Of a stretch of 64,000 nucleotides of DNA, positions 1 through 11,290 are shown in pieces. This stretch comes from Aspidiotus rigidus. Its lineage: Eukaryota > Arthropoda > Insecta > Hemiptera > Diaspididae. Position numbers and translations under genes: made by a program. Where the stretch lies: contig JAVHKY010000013.1 in assembly GCA_035079385.1 (NCBI GenBank), forward strand, positions 4,464,001 through 4,528,000, in the 5' to 3' direction. Position 1 is the stretch's first letter. Every line of letters starts with the position of its first letter. The notes below the pieces were generated by a model that saw only the letters and a list, made by a program, of their open reading frames with translations, was not told the DNA's origin and searched no databases.

Positions 1-23
1 GAAAATAGAGGATGGAGTAGGAG

Positions 24-535
24 ATGATGATAGAGGAAAGTGGATGCACTTTCTTCGACATGCAGATGGTATATAAATACGGAATTGATCAACAGACTTT
101 TAATTCGTACTTACAAAACCCAGGATGGGGATTCAAGATAAATGGTGAAAGAATAGCTGACATAAGTTATGCCGATGACAAAGTACTGCTAGCAGAAACA
201 CCTCAACAGTATTGCAGAAAATGGTTAGGAGATTACATATTGAGAGTCGGAAATTCGGAATGAAAATAAATGTCGATAAAACTGAGGTCATGCAGATTGA
301 AACAAGGTAAAATGGAAAACCGCTGCGTATTGAAATCGACGGGAAATATTTGAAACAAGTTGACAAATATAAATATCTGAGCTCCAGGATAACCGCAGAC
401 GGCCGAGATATGGAGGAAGTAAAGACCAGACTAGGAATGGCCAGGAACGCATTTAACAACATGGAACGCGTTTTGAGAGACAAGGGAATGAACATACAAC
501 TCAGTATTTTGGTAGGCAGTATTGGAACCAAAAAA
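24..535 (+). pseudogene. Non-LTR retrotransposon reverse transcriptase fragment (broken)
   Basis: Two plus-strand frames carry a LINE reverse transcriptase. The first (24-263) has the pattern GFKINGERI then ISYADDKVLLAET, the YADD polymerase active-site box of non-LTR retrotransposons. The second (350-535) has VDKYKYLSSRITADGR followed by an arginine- and alanine-rich helix, the segment that normally follows the palm/thumb. A frame change and stops between them show decay. The element runs off the left edge of the window, so its 5' part is not visible. The clade cannot be fixed from this fragment; RTE- or I-like is possible. Confidence 0.8.
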
Positions 536-540
536 TGAAT

Positions 541-1236
541 TTGACAATTTTTACTTCTCTAATCAACAATTAGCCTAACTAATTTCAACGTGATACTATT
601 GCAGAGAACGGATATATGGAAATTTTAAACCATTTTTGAGGTCGATAGCCCAAACAGAAGCAAATTTATGTAATCGATATTAGACAACTTTGCCTTGCCT
701 AGAAGAAGGAAAAGGGATGCAAGAAATTTCATCAAATATCATTTACAAACTTTAAGAAGTTTTGAAGCATCATGTCAACGGGTTCCTCTTCTTGTTCATT
801 GTGCCTCGCATTGTCATTTTTGTCCTCCATTCGTCCTTCCGTCTAAGAAAGTTATACAAACACGAGTGTTAACTAGAATTTCTTCTTTTACGACAGAACT
901 TTGACAAGCATAATAACAATATATAGCAAGGATTCAAAACGATTCGAGCATATTGCACTTACGTCTATGTGGCCTTGTACTCCATTTTCATCACCTGTGA
1001 TGGTCACAACGTTACTAATGACGGCTATGGTCAATTGCCCCAGCACTGTAAGTTTCAATGACACCATTGCTATAGCTCATTCCAAAAAAGAAAACTGTAA
1101 AATCTTCTTGCACGGTCTGAGTGTTTATTGAAAATTGGAGACACCTTCAATGTTCAAAGAACTGACAGTAAAATCGACGATAGCATGAAGCAGTAGATTG
1201 TAAATGATAGGAAAAGGAATTTCAAGCCTATATTTC
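541..1236. other. Intergenic, no gene recognised
   Basis: Two plus-strand open frames (695-904 and 901-1131) show no recognisable domain, splice logic or repeat relationship. I see nothing else that I can name. Confidence 0.4.
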
Positions 1237-1597
1237 TCAAATAAGCTTTATCATTTCAATTATAAGCAAACATTTTATCAAAGAAGAAAAACAAATCTGA
1301 ATTATTCCGTGCCCGAGTAAATCTGTTAAAATTTTAAACATTTTATCAATAACAAAATCATCAGATTCAAAATCATTATGAGGAATATCTAAATTTCTTA
1401 TTTCTTTTTCAACCATTCTAGATAAAGCACTCAAATGAGCAATAATATTTAACATGAATTTAGTATATTTTATCCTTTTAGATTCTGGTAAATGTTGAAT
1501 TTTATCAGAAAGTGAATCCATTAATGTTTCATAATTTGATCTTGTTCTACAAACAGGATTTTTAAAATACGGTAATATTGTATATTTTGAAAATCAA
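1237..1597 (-). pseudogene. Unidentified coding-like fragment, weakly BESS-like
   Basis: A minus-strand frame ends at 1237 and stays open past the first ATG (1521) to a stop near 1597. The composition is protein-like: charged helices around DKIQHLPESKRIKYTKFMLN, then a hydrophobic C-terminal tail. The spacing of SL, LP and K/R residues recalls the BESS motif at the C-terminus of insect MADF-BESS regulators, but this is only a resemblance. No splice sites or neighbouring exons confirm a gene. It could be an exon of a decayed regulator or chance coding bias. Confidence 0.25.
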
Positions 1598-1702
1598 ATT
1601 CATTTCATCAACTGAAGAATCTTTATAGACCTCCATTTATATAGGAAAAACTTTTTAATAAGCTTTTATTTCTCTTATCTCATATAAATGTATGATTATA
1701 TG

Positions 1703-2300
1703 ACTTGAGGATTCTTAAGATTTTCTTGATAGTTTGAGAAAGTATCAAAATGGTGTTAGCGCATATGAAAAACCTCAATGATGCAAAACAAATATACAAG
1801 TGAAGAGAGACCTTTGAAAACTAGAGATCTTCAGTAGATTTTTGTGAACTTACAAAGTTCAACTGCAATAATTTTTTTAAGGTTTAAAAAAGAGAAAAAC
1901 GATAGAAATTTGATACAAAAGATCTAAAAATTTCAAATCAGTGGAGAAGAAGAATAGGGTGAAATGACTATCGCATCGAAAAAAATTTACAAGTAGAGAG
2001 ACCTTTTAAAACTAGAGATCTTGAGTAGATTTTTGTGAGCTTACAAAGTTAAGCTACGATGTTTTTTTTAGGGTTAAAAAATAGAAAAATGACAGAAATT
2101 TGATACAAAAGTTCTAAAATTTTCGAACCAGTGGAGAAGAAAAAGAGAGTAAAACAGAGCAAAATGACTCACATTTGTTTTAAAAATAGCTAAATATTCA
2201 GTATTGAAAATTAGAGGATTCTTAAGATTTTTAGGATTTTCCAGAAAGTATTAAAATGGTGTTGGCGCATATGAAAAACCTCAATGGCGCAGAACATACA
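1703..2300. repeat. A-B-B'-A' direct repeat block
   Basis: Four blocks repeat in direct orientation. A (about 1705-1790) and A' (about 2212-2297) share GGATTCTTAAGATTTT and CGCATATGAAAAACCTCAA. B (about 1798-1958) and B' (about 1990-2145) share ACTAGAGATCTT and AGTGGAGAAGAA. Copies are roughly 85-90% alike by eye. The arrangement suggests a duplication nested within a duplication. No coding frame is supported. Confidence 0.7.
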
Positions 2301-2685
2301 TCTCTTATCTACTAGTGTTAAATTTCAATTATTCTGAGCAAAAATTATACTGATGGCCTGTGATATATGTTATCGGTATTTGATCGCACCAATATTAACA
2401 TTTGCAATTGTATGAAGAAAGCATCAGAAATTATACTTATTTGATATTGATGTACGTACTTATGATGAAGTTATCGCTTACCGCATGAGAATGAAACATC
2501 AAAAAATTTACAAGCCTCAATCCAAAGTAAACTCTCTAGGAAGGTTTTAAGAACCTGTTCTGATGTGACACGTATGTATAAGTGATATTTCAAGAGCTCA
2601 GGGATTTAGAAGCAATACGAGGGAAAATAATAGGAGAAACCCAAGAGGAATATTTTTAATTACCGCAGTAATATACCTCCTACCA

Positions 2686-5600
2686 ATGTATAATAATTAT
2701 GCTAATAAACGATATTTTCCTCAAGAAATTCACAATCTGAATGAAAATCAAATTGTAAAACTGGGGAACGCATTTTTTTCCAATGAGAGATTTGAATATG
2801 CGATCTCCGTGTACACTCTAGCAATAGTGAGTTTTCAAGATTTATATTGCGGTAGGTACTCAAAGCATTTCACAGCGTTGTACGATTTGATTATTTTATA
2901 CTTCATTTCAGAAAAAAAATCCCAAACTATCATATATTTTAAATTACGAGCCATTTGTTACATGAGGATGCAAAATAAGCACAGGGCAGAAGAAGATGCG
3001 CGTCGTATAAGAAAGGAAGATCCATCTTTTGTACTTGATGATAAGGCTTATATTGAGGATGAAAAAGGTGAGAATATTTTTCAATTTTACAAAATTTGTG
3101 GTTAATTGAACCTGATAAATTCCTCATATCTCATCAAGAGGTGTTTTAGTTGAAAAGATTAACAGAGACTAACCTTAGAACCTAATTTGGCGCAACTTCT
3201 CGAAATCTAACTTCTTTCCGACGTGATAATTGTCCACATCACCTGCAATAGATTTGAAGAAATATTTCAGAAAATAATACTCCAAGAGAGTAGTTAAAAA
3301 GGAGAGGAAAACTACAAAAACCTTTCATTTGGGAATTCATCTCAATTTGGAAGAATATTTCCTGTTTTGTTCTTTCTCCTCTTTTATCATACCTTCGTGA
3401 TTGCTTCGATCCAACTTTTTTCTGCAAATGATTGGCTAATAATTCCTCTTGTTCCACATTCGTACTCATGAAATAACGAGATATTTTGGTTTTGAAAAAC
3501 TTTTCGATTTTATTTCTTGCAATCACTAGATATATCTATGGCTAGTTCTCTACTTCTTTCTTCCATTTTCTCACCAGCACCTGATCATCTGAAAGTAAAT
3601 GATGACTTCCTTTTTCTTCCTTCTCTAAAGGATATCTTTGAAACTACGTACCGACATATTGGAATTGTTACAATTATTATGAAAATGGCATCATAAATTT
3701 TGATAGCAATTATTGATCGTATTCGCCTCTTTCTTCTCATCACATCCCCAAAGCGTTAATTTTTTCGCTTTAATTGTTTGAGCGTGTATGTGAGTGTTTC
3801 ACTACCTATGTACCATTAAGGATTTACCTTCAAGTTTCGAGGGACTGATCTAGGGTGATGACTTCCCCCAATTTCATTTCTTCGCCTTCTGTTATCTGTG
3901 TCTCCCCTCAAACTTGATGAATGAAACGGTCCATGGCAGGTCATATTATGACCTGCCTCGCATAAAATTTTCGAAAAAATCGCAGCGGCTCGCGAAGTCT
4001 CTTTTACTAATATACGTTGATAGACGCGAGCGAGGAACAATAAACGGAGAAAAATTCTCATTTTAATTTCGACAGGATCAACTTGAATTTCCTTTTGATA
4101 TTTATGCTTACTAGGTATTTTGTGGCTTGATTGGAATTTTTCCAAGTCTCTTACATTAAAGTCGCTTTAAAGTCAAATTTTGTTCAAGTTGGGACGATCG
4201 GGATGTTTCTGAGTCTTTTCCTCCTTCAGTTATTTGGCTCAGTGGTCGATACCTATTACTCAAGGCCCCCTCCTTTATTAGATTCACCGTTGGAGTAACG
4301 TTGAAGCGCTAAATTTATTTATAAAATAAATTTCTGCGTGACGTTAGATTTGTCTGGTAGGTACTATGGTCATGTAAAAAACAAAATAGGAAGACGCAAA
4401 TATGGTGAAAATTTTTGTGTCTCATTGTATAATATGTGAGAAAGAATAATGTTGATCGATTATTATTTTAAATATTTCAAGAGATGCTTCCTCTGGAAGG
4501 ATTTGACTTTACTACGCTGGGTCACAAATTTATATTTCAAGAAGAATATGAAGAAGCCCTGCGTTGCTACACTGTGGTGATTGTAAGTGAAGAAAATTAA
4601 AAAAGTAATAAATGTATCTTAAAGTTGTATGAGAAAATACCTACCTTTTATAGGAATGAAGAAAAATTACGTTAGGAATCAAATTTTATTTTAAAAACCA
4701 TTATCAGCACAGCTAAAAAAAGAATTGAGAACCACAAATTTCCTTCCGGTTGAAGATAGTTAGGTTTCAGTCACCCTTGTTGACTGAAAATACAACGTAT
4801 AGGGAAACTCGCTTCTGATTCCTGTATTAATTTTCATTCAATTAAGCCTACATCATCAACTAAAGTGTATTGAAAAAAAAAAAAAAAAAAATGTGTAAAG
4901 AGAACAAACCTCTCACCCAAGCGAAAATTCCGTGTGCATTAGTGTTTGATTTCGTGCACGAGCTGAACGACCAAAATGATTCTTACCCGAAGTAATTCTA
5001 GAGGTAGGTCCTGCGTTCCGTGGTTTTGATATTGATAACTATCCCTTTGATACCATCGAAAATATGGTATATTCAGTAGGTTACTTGTAACAGGCCTGAT
5101 ATTGCTGATGATTTTTTGCTCTTGCTCTCCAAATTTTTCCCCCACGGGAAGCCGACAAATCTCTAGTATGCACTAGGATTGAATTGTTTCTGGTGCTCAT
5201 TAAACCTCGAAGTCCCTAATTTTAAATGATGAGTAGGTACTCAAAGTTTTATTTTATATGTTCTACTGAGATGAAATTCACTTTAGCTCGAATGTTAAGT
5301 ATTTTCAAATATTTTTGGACCTGGCCTGGGCATTCTTTTACCCTGGCTGGGTCAAGCTCTAACATCAACCCACTAATAAATATTTCATATGACCATACTT
5401 GTCAGAAAATCGATCCAAAATGCGCTTCATGTTATGGAAAACGAGGTATTTGTCATCGAAAATTAAAAAACGCCAAGGCGGCTTTAGAAGACTTCCAAGA
5501 ATCATTAAAACTGGATCCGAGTAATATGCACGTGCAAACTGATCTTTGCGATATTCTAATCGAATTAGGAAGACTCGAAGAAGCCAAGAGAGGTGAGAAA

Positions 5601-5861
5601 ATGTATCAAAAATTGGCCTTGAATACCTGAATTTTATAAAAGTTGAGATTGATAGTATTTTGTGTGTAAACACGTTCGTATCGGTACATTTGTAATATGA
5701 ATGCAGAGATAAGAAAACTTGATAGAAATATTGGCAGTTTGGAACCTGAAGAAGTGGAGAAATTGTTGCACTTTACTTTCAAAACTTTGGATTTAAAATT
5801 ACCTGATGCCAATCGTAAAATTGTTGAAGATAAGACACCTAATAATTGTGGGTATTTATGA
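2686..5861 (+). CDS. TPR-repeat protein gene, five exons, with a frame break in exon 2
   Basis: Exons: 2686-2826 (or 2686-2851), 2912-3067, 4482-4582, 5406-5592, 5707-5861 (stop TGA 5859-5861). Phases agree from exon 2 onward (phase 1 into exon 3, 0 into exon 4, 1 into exon 5). The product is tetratricopeptide-like, about 254 residues, with no signal peptide, so probably a cytosolic protein-protein adaptor. Exons 1 and 3 encode one half-unit (LGNAFFSNERFEYAISVYTLAI and LGHKFIFQEEYEEALRCYTVVI share LG, F, E, YT and I); exons 2 and 4 encode the other (RAICYMRM/RGICHRKL, then EDA/EDF and a DP turn). With the donor after YTLAI at 2827 (GTGAGT, homologous to the exon 3 donor), exon 2 starts KKNPKLSYILNY, matching KIDPKCASCYGK in exon 4, then loses one base near 2945-2947. 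The downstream donor GTAGGT at 2852 restores frame. The start ATG is a guess; an upstream exon is possible (AG at 2667-2668). It may be functional by alternative splicing, a pseudogene, or an assembly indel. Confidence 0.7.
3068..4481. other. Large intron 2 of the TPR gene
   Basis: Bounded by donor GTGAGA and acceptor TTTCAAG. Two minus-strand frames inside (3239-3526 and 3816-4145) have no recognisable domain and no splice support, so I do not call them genes. Confidence 0.55.
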
Positions 5862-5896
5862 AAAAATGAGGATTTTTGAAACAATATTTGTGACGG

Positions 5897-6137
5897 GTGC
5901 GGTGCGCAAAACCCTAGGATAAGTTGGAAATTTTTTTTCTGAATTCACTACCAAAAAATTCTCTAGATATCACGGAATTTGATGTTTTTTGGGGAAGTAA
6001 CTTAGTGCTAATGAAAGTATACATGACAACGTATCCAAAACGTCCAAAACCTCTTTTTTGATATATTTCGTTTCCGTTTTTTAGCTCTCCTGCACAATTT
6101 GGTTTTCCGACTTATCCTAGGGTTTCGCGCACCGCAT
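5897..6137. mobile_element. Short inverted-repeat element (MITE)
   Basis: Terminal inverted repeats of about 34 bp (5897-5930 and 6103-6137) share GTGCGGTGCGC and ACCCTAGGATAAGT with a few mismatches. No coding content. A target duplication is not obvious, so the superfamily is not assigned. It sits just 3' of the TPR gene stop codon. Confidence 0.75.
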
Positions 6138-6814
6138 CACTATTATGTTACCATTGAATTTTGTGATTTTTTTATTTTTTTCAGCGCCATAAAAAAATAT
6201 AATTGAAAACTGCGAATCTATTTAGCAAAGAATAATAAAAGTTAAAACAGCTTGAGTGAGTGAACAGAGAAACAGATTTACCTGTATACAGTCAAGAATG
6301 ATTCAGAAATCAGAAATTTGGTTTTGTAGTAAGGAATTACTATTTTGTACAGAATCAATAAAATTTTATTGAAGATTTACTCTGCCTGTACCTACGCAAG
6401 GAAATACTGTACCTATAATATTAAGATTAAGAGAAATGGTTTGCATCTTTACAATCGCATGTTTTTAATTACATCTTAAAATGGACCTTTATGTCTCAGG
6501 TGCATAAAATATTATACATATATGATATTATTCTTAAAAAAAGAACAGAAACTAAACATTATCAGATTAAGTATTTTGAAGATGTTGGAAAAGGGAGATA
6601 TCAAATTTTTATGCAGACTTATAATAATAAGTCTGATAATGCCTCCTGAGGTAGATACCAAAATGAACACAAATGCGGACAATTTGTCTTCCAAAGAGTT
6701 CTTAATTTTAAAAAGATATATCGTGCAAAATACAAAAGTACACAGATGCAGACTAATTATTAAACAAAAATAGAATATACCTACACTTGATATTTAACAA
6801 TATAAATAAGTATG
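6138..6814. other. Intergenic AT-rich, no gene recognised
   Basis: Contains overlapping frames on both strands around 6512-6773 that lack recognisable domains. AATAAA-like signals occur but cannot be tied to a transcript. Confidence 0.4.
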
Positions 6815-6816
6815 TA

Positions 6817-7511
6817 CCGTAACATGGGGTGACTATGAACACTGGGGCGACTATGAACAGTTTCACATTTTTTTAGATTGTTTGTGCTCACGGGTCATGT
6901 TGGAGTGACGTAACATGTTCACATGATACCTCGTTAGAAAGAGGAAAGTTAGACGAATCTATCGGTATAGGGTTTGTTTATGTTCTATGTAACTGAGAGA
7001 TCATGCAACGAATTGATTGTTATCACGTTGTTATCGTTTACGTTGGAAATTAAAGGAACCTATGAATGTATTTCATCATTTATGGCATTTATTGCCTGAA
7101 ACGTTTAACGAAATGATTTAGAATTTATTCCTGAGTTGATTACACTTTTGATTTTCCAAATTGTGCAAGTAGATCGAAAGTTATGGTCAATTTAGTCCGC
7201 CAAAAACGAGTAAAAAATCAATTTCGTATCAGCTATCGCTACGTTATGGCGTCAAGGTACGAATCGACACCGGCGTTGATAGCCGTAGAAATAGTGTTCA
7301 TAGTCACCCCATTTTGCTACTACTCGAATTTCCTTCTTCAAAAAATTCTAAAAAATTGAATTTTCAACCGATTTGGATAATTTTTTTTCCATCGTGTAGC
7401 TAAACGTAATACCGTTTTTTTGTCATAGAGGTAAAGAGGTGCTAAACTCAAATTTGAATGTGATACAGTCAAAAAACTCAAAAAACTGTTCATAGTCACC
7501 CCATTTTACGG
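6817..7511. mobile_element. Non-autonomous TA-flanked DNA transposon, 695 bp
   Basis: The left end CCGTAACATGGGGTGACTAT is mirrored by the right end at 7488-7511, which reads ATAGTCACCCCATTTTACGG. TA dinucleotides flank both ends (6815-6816 and 7512-7513), as expected for the Tc1/mariner superfamily. Subterminal copies of the GGGGTGACTATGAAC motif occur at about 6842-6861 and 7299-7316. There is no transposase frame. Confidence 0.8.
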
Positions 7512-7513
7512 TA

Positions 7514-8039
7514 GTTATTCACAACAATCTCAGTCGACTTCATTTTACTTGAATAAATTATCATGAAAATCATTGAACCTTGTTAAATATGAATATAAAT
7601 CAAACTACGGTACAATCCTTGTGATGGCATTGGTAGGCTTATAACTTATTTTCAATATCTATTTACTTGACCAAAATTGAAATAGGGTTTGACATGAGGA
7701 AATAAGAGGTACAATGATATCTGATCTCATGAATCATATGAACTAGAAATTGAATAAGATCTCTTATTTCTAAATTAAATGCATGCTGAACAGTATCGCA
7801 GTTTGAACTGGAAAAAATTGAAAGTCTGGTAACACTGATTTGTTCGTCATATCTGCGGTGCAAGAGGGTTACACTATTTTAAAACGTATTATTCCTACAT
7901 CAATTTCTACAATATCTAGAATTATTATCTAGGCCTATATAAGATTTTGGTTCAAGACCTTTACAAAAACTTGAGTACGCAGTATGTCCTAGAAACAAAA
8001 GTATGACGAAACTTTTAAATTTCACATTAAATTTTGTTG
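7514..8039. other. Intergenic, no gene recognised
   Basis: Contains only a 66-codon minus-strand frame (7663-7863) without recognisable features. Confidence 0.4.
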
Positions 8040-8364
8040 TATAGTCTTTTCACGTTAAGAAAGGATAGAAGGTAGTGCAAAGTACATACCTCGAGAACGG
8101 AATGCTAGAAGGTAATTTTCTCATCACTAATGTAAATTTAAGTTATAATTCTATAATATCCGTCTGTAGATATATATTTGCAGAATATGGTGGTTATAAA
8201 ATACACGCACCTCAATTTAAAAATTATTTATGTGTCTTTTTTCTTTCATATCGATAGAATTGACGTTATATTTATTTTGGTGAGAAAATTACCTTCTGCC
8301 GTTCCGTTCTCGAGGTACGTACATTCTACTACCTTCTATCCTTTCTTAATGTGAACGGACTATA
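8040..8364. mobile_element. Foldback MITE, 325 bp, arms of about 85 bp
   Basis: The left arm (8040-8124) and right arm (8279-8364) are inverted copies sharing TTAAGAAAGGATAGAAGGTA, CCTCGAGAACGGAA and AGAAGGTAATTTTCTCA. Both ends read TATAGTC inward, and TA or TATA is the likely target duplication. The 150-bp centre is AT-rich and non-coding. Confidence 0.85.
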
Positions 8365-8509
8365 GAAGAGATTGGATTTGTCTTCCTTAGATGAGAAAAA
8401 AATAGGAATACTTGATTTCTATAGTTTAGAGTCTTTGAATATTGGCTTAACGGAAAAATTAAATATTATTTTCAAATTCTACATTCACATTTACTCTACA
8501 AAATGTATC

Positions 8510-9230
8510 ATTAAGATAAGGAAACGCTTATAGTGGGTAGTATTTTTGGTAAAACCTCCCGTAAGCTGACAATACTTTGAATCGATTCGTTCCTGCAAGT
8601 TACAGCCCGACATATTGAAAACGACAAATACCACAATGAGTAAATGAACGAAAACCGACAAATACTACAAAGAGTAAATGTACTAAGAGAATTTTCAAAA
8701 AGCCGCAGAAATAAAAGAAACAAAGTACCGCAAGCACTTTCGGCTAAGAAGCCATCAACGGGCGGAGAATAGAAAGCGACTGATAGAGGAACAGAAAACA
8801 ACGGTGAGATCATGATTGAACTAACGACTCCTCCCGATGTGAGTCATACTCATAAATTAGTTCAACCAATCCCTCGTCCGGAATATACCTGTTAAGTACG
8901 GTTACGTTATCGCTGTTCAGGTGGCGAATGATCTCGATATTTTCCAGTGCCATTCTTTTTAAATGCGATCTTTCCCTATGGAGGAGGGTCTCCGACCCCT
9001 CCCTGAAACTGTGGCCACAGGTGATCAAATGGTCCGCGAAGGCCGATTCCCCCAATTTGCCCTTTTTCCAAGCCTTCAAGTGCTCAGCCACTCTTATTTG
9101 GAGCTGGCGACCGGTCTCACCTATGTAGATTCCGTCACAGTCGTTGCACCTTATACTATAAATCCCACTCCTCTGTAATGGTGGTATAGGGTCTTTCAAT
9201 CTAACAAACAGGCCTTTTTAATGTGTTAAG
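8510..9230 (-). pseudogene. Penelope-like element 3' fragment with GIY-YIG endonuclease domain
   Basis: A 129-codon minus-strand frame (8810-9199) carries a GIY-YIG nuclease domain: GIYSIRCNDCDGIYIGETGR, with catalytic-type Tyr, Arg and His residues following in RVAEHLKAWKKG, then HLITCGHSF and a long helix. This zinc-finger-like CxxC insert between GIY and YIG is typical of the C-terminal endonuclease of Penelope-like retroelements, which nicks target DNA for integration. The reverse transcriptase that should lie upstream (above 9199 on this strand) is absent, so this is a truncated copy. A second minus frame at 8511-8813 lies 3' of it and is probably not translated. Confidence 0.85.
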
Positions 9231-10239
9231 ATTATAGAAAATCGGCCGGAAATCAAAGGGCCGAAGAACGCGACTCAAATTCGACGAAAACTGACCCAGG
9301 AAGGGGAGCTTAATCCACCGCTTTCTGCCTTCACGACTCCCCTCCCGAGGGAGGGAGGGAGGGAGGTGTTGTGATTTGTATCTCGCGGTATGCCGTGGAT
9401 CGTACGAGATTTGAAGACTTGACCTATCAGGGAAATCACAACAAGTTTCGAGGGAGTTTAAGAAAGAAAATCGGTTTTAGGTTAACAAATATTAATTTAA
9501 TTTACATAATTAGTTATAAATCTAAATCTGTACAACGAAATGAATTTTGATAAAATTACGCGTGGCGGTTCTCGAACGGGTTGACGTTTATCTTGAAGTT
9601 CCTAACGGACAGAAAACGAAAGAAGTCCGTCAGTCTACGTCTGGTAGAGTAAATACTAATTCAGAGAAATTTTAACGTAATCTAAAGATGGTTATTAAAG
9701 AAAGAGTCAGAGGCGCTTAGTGGAGGTTGCTTTCTAATAATAGGTAGGTTCAATCTCGACTTGACCAAAGCTGTCCTCAACGAAGACGAAGTTGTCTGAG
9801 TCGTATTTGAAGGATGTAAATTTAGAGGTACACGACAATGATCCCGTAGAAGTCTTTCGGAGTTGGTAGATCAAAATAAGAATTAAGTACTTACTTCAGC
9901 GATTGCCTCTTCAAGGCTTATAACTATCTCTTCTGGTTCCATCATTTATAAACCGGTACTTGTAGATTTGGACTTTGAAGAATAGAAATTTGGTAAATCA
10001 CTAATAGGTAATGCACGACGAAATCTACTATGACGAAATCTACTATCTGAATTTTTATGGTTTTTGACAGATCGAAATATCGGCAGGATATCGTAGCTGA
10101 TAAATTGCTTAGTAATCGTTGTAATAAGACGCCGTTTATTTTTAATGGAAAGGATGTCGAGAAAAGAAATGGTTTAGCCTATTTAGGCTAAGTCGAATAA
10201 TCGATGATGTAAATAATCGAGGATTTCGACAGGGAGGGG
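9231..10239. other. Intergenic, no gene recognised
   Basis: Holds a short GGGA microsatellite (about 9345-9368) and otherwise no open frame or repeat that I can name. Confidence 0.45.
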
Positions 10240-10665
10240 AGTCGTATAATTTTGAAATGTTAATTATTTTAATTTTTTTTGTATTAAGATTTTGTTGAAA
10301 TTTTTATTAATAAAATTTTATTTATAAAATATTATTTAAATAAATTAATTAATCCTTCATTTTTAAATTATTTATTTAAATAAATTTTATAGGTAATATA
10401 TTATTAAACGATAAAATTTCATCTTAAATAATAAAATTCATCATATTATTTTATATTTTTTACTAATAAAATTAATATTGATTAACCACTTAAGCTTGCA
10501 CAATATAATAATTAATATTATATAATTTCGATTTAGTAATAATATTTTAATTGATCGACTTTTTTAAATTCATTTCATCCCAGCAATTATAGTTTTAATA
10601 ATATCATCAATTTATTCTTCTAATTATTTTACATATTATCATCGAATCCTTTAAATTTAAATAAT
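10240..10665. repeat. Extreme AT-rich stretch
   Basis: Nearly pure A/T with many TTTAAATAA and ATTAATAAT words. No coding potential on either strand; low complexity. Confidence 0.7.
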
Positions 10666-10685
10666 TTAAATCCTTAATTTATTTT

Positions 10686-10830
10686 GAAAGATATTATACA
10701 TAAATGATGGAAGGGGGACTTGGAAACATTTCAACTTTTGAGTCACGATAGGGAAAGGACGTAGAAAAATTTCAACTTTCAAGCCATAGTATATGATAGG
10801 AGGAGGTCGGCACCTCAGCCGTCTTCTAGA
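10686..10830. repeat. Family Y minisatellite fragment
   Basis: Three imperfect copies of the dispersed unit built on GACTTGGAAA, TTTCAACTT and TATGATAGGAGG. The same unit recurs at about ten other places in the window. Confidence 0.7.
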
Positions 10831-10869
10831 AATTTGTGAGTCCAAGTGCGAATTTCTCATCCTCCAGTA

Positions 10870-11040
10870 AGTCCACCAAACGCTTAAAATATGTAAAAAG
10901 AGAGGGATTATAGGTAAATGAGAAACTCAAGCGAAAAATTTGACCACGTCGCCGGGACCCGAACCCGAAATATTATTCCTGCATGTACGTAAATTTCCAT
11001 TGTCACGTTATATCGTTCAAGGTATAATGTAAGCTGAGCT
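10870..11040 (-). mobile_element. tRNA-derived SINE fragment, inverted copy
   Basis: On the minus strand a pol III B-box-like CGGGTTCGGGTCCCGG (near 10950-10970) is followed by ACGTGGTCAAATTTTTCGCT and GAGTTTCTCATTTACC. The same post-B-box body occurs in the plus-strand copy at 11130-11290, which makes this a member of one SINE family rather than a tRNA gene. The A-box end is degenerate. Confidence 0.55.
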
Positions 11041-11127
11041 TGCTCCCTCTAAAATGCATTTGATGAGTGTTCGTTGTCGTTGCGGGTAGTGACGTATAAG
11101 TTCTCGTCCTTATTGCGGAAGATTTGA

Positions 11128-11290
11128 TCTTCCTCGTAGCTCAGCAGTTGGAACAATCGCCCGGAAAGCTGAAGGTCCCGGGTTCGTATCTCGACGAGTT
11201 GGTTAAATTTTCGCTTCAGTTTTTCATTTACCAACAACCATCCTCCTCTTATATTATCCTCGCACGTAAGCATTGTTCCTTTCTCTTGAA
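11128..11290 (+). mobile_element. tRNA-derived SINE
   Basis: The head resembles a tRNA: A-box GTAGCTCAGCAGTTGG, then B-box GGGTTCGTATCTC. The acceptor and anticodon stems do not pair well and there is no clean tRNA end, so it is not a functional tRNA. The body (GTTGGTTAAATTTTCGCTTC, CAGTTTTTCATTTACC) matches the inverted copy at 10870-11040. Confidence 0.6.

Noticed and set aside
11128..11200. Functional tRNA gene
   Set aside because: It has A- and B-box-like words but poor stem pairing, and its 3' body matches an inverted copy nearby, as expected of a SINE.
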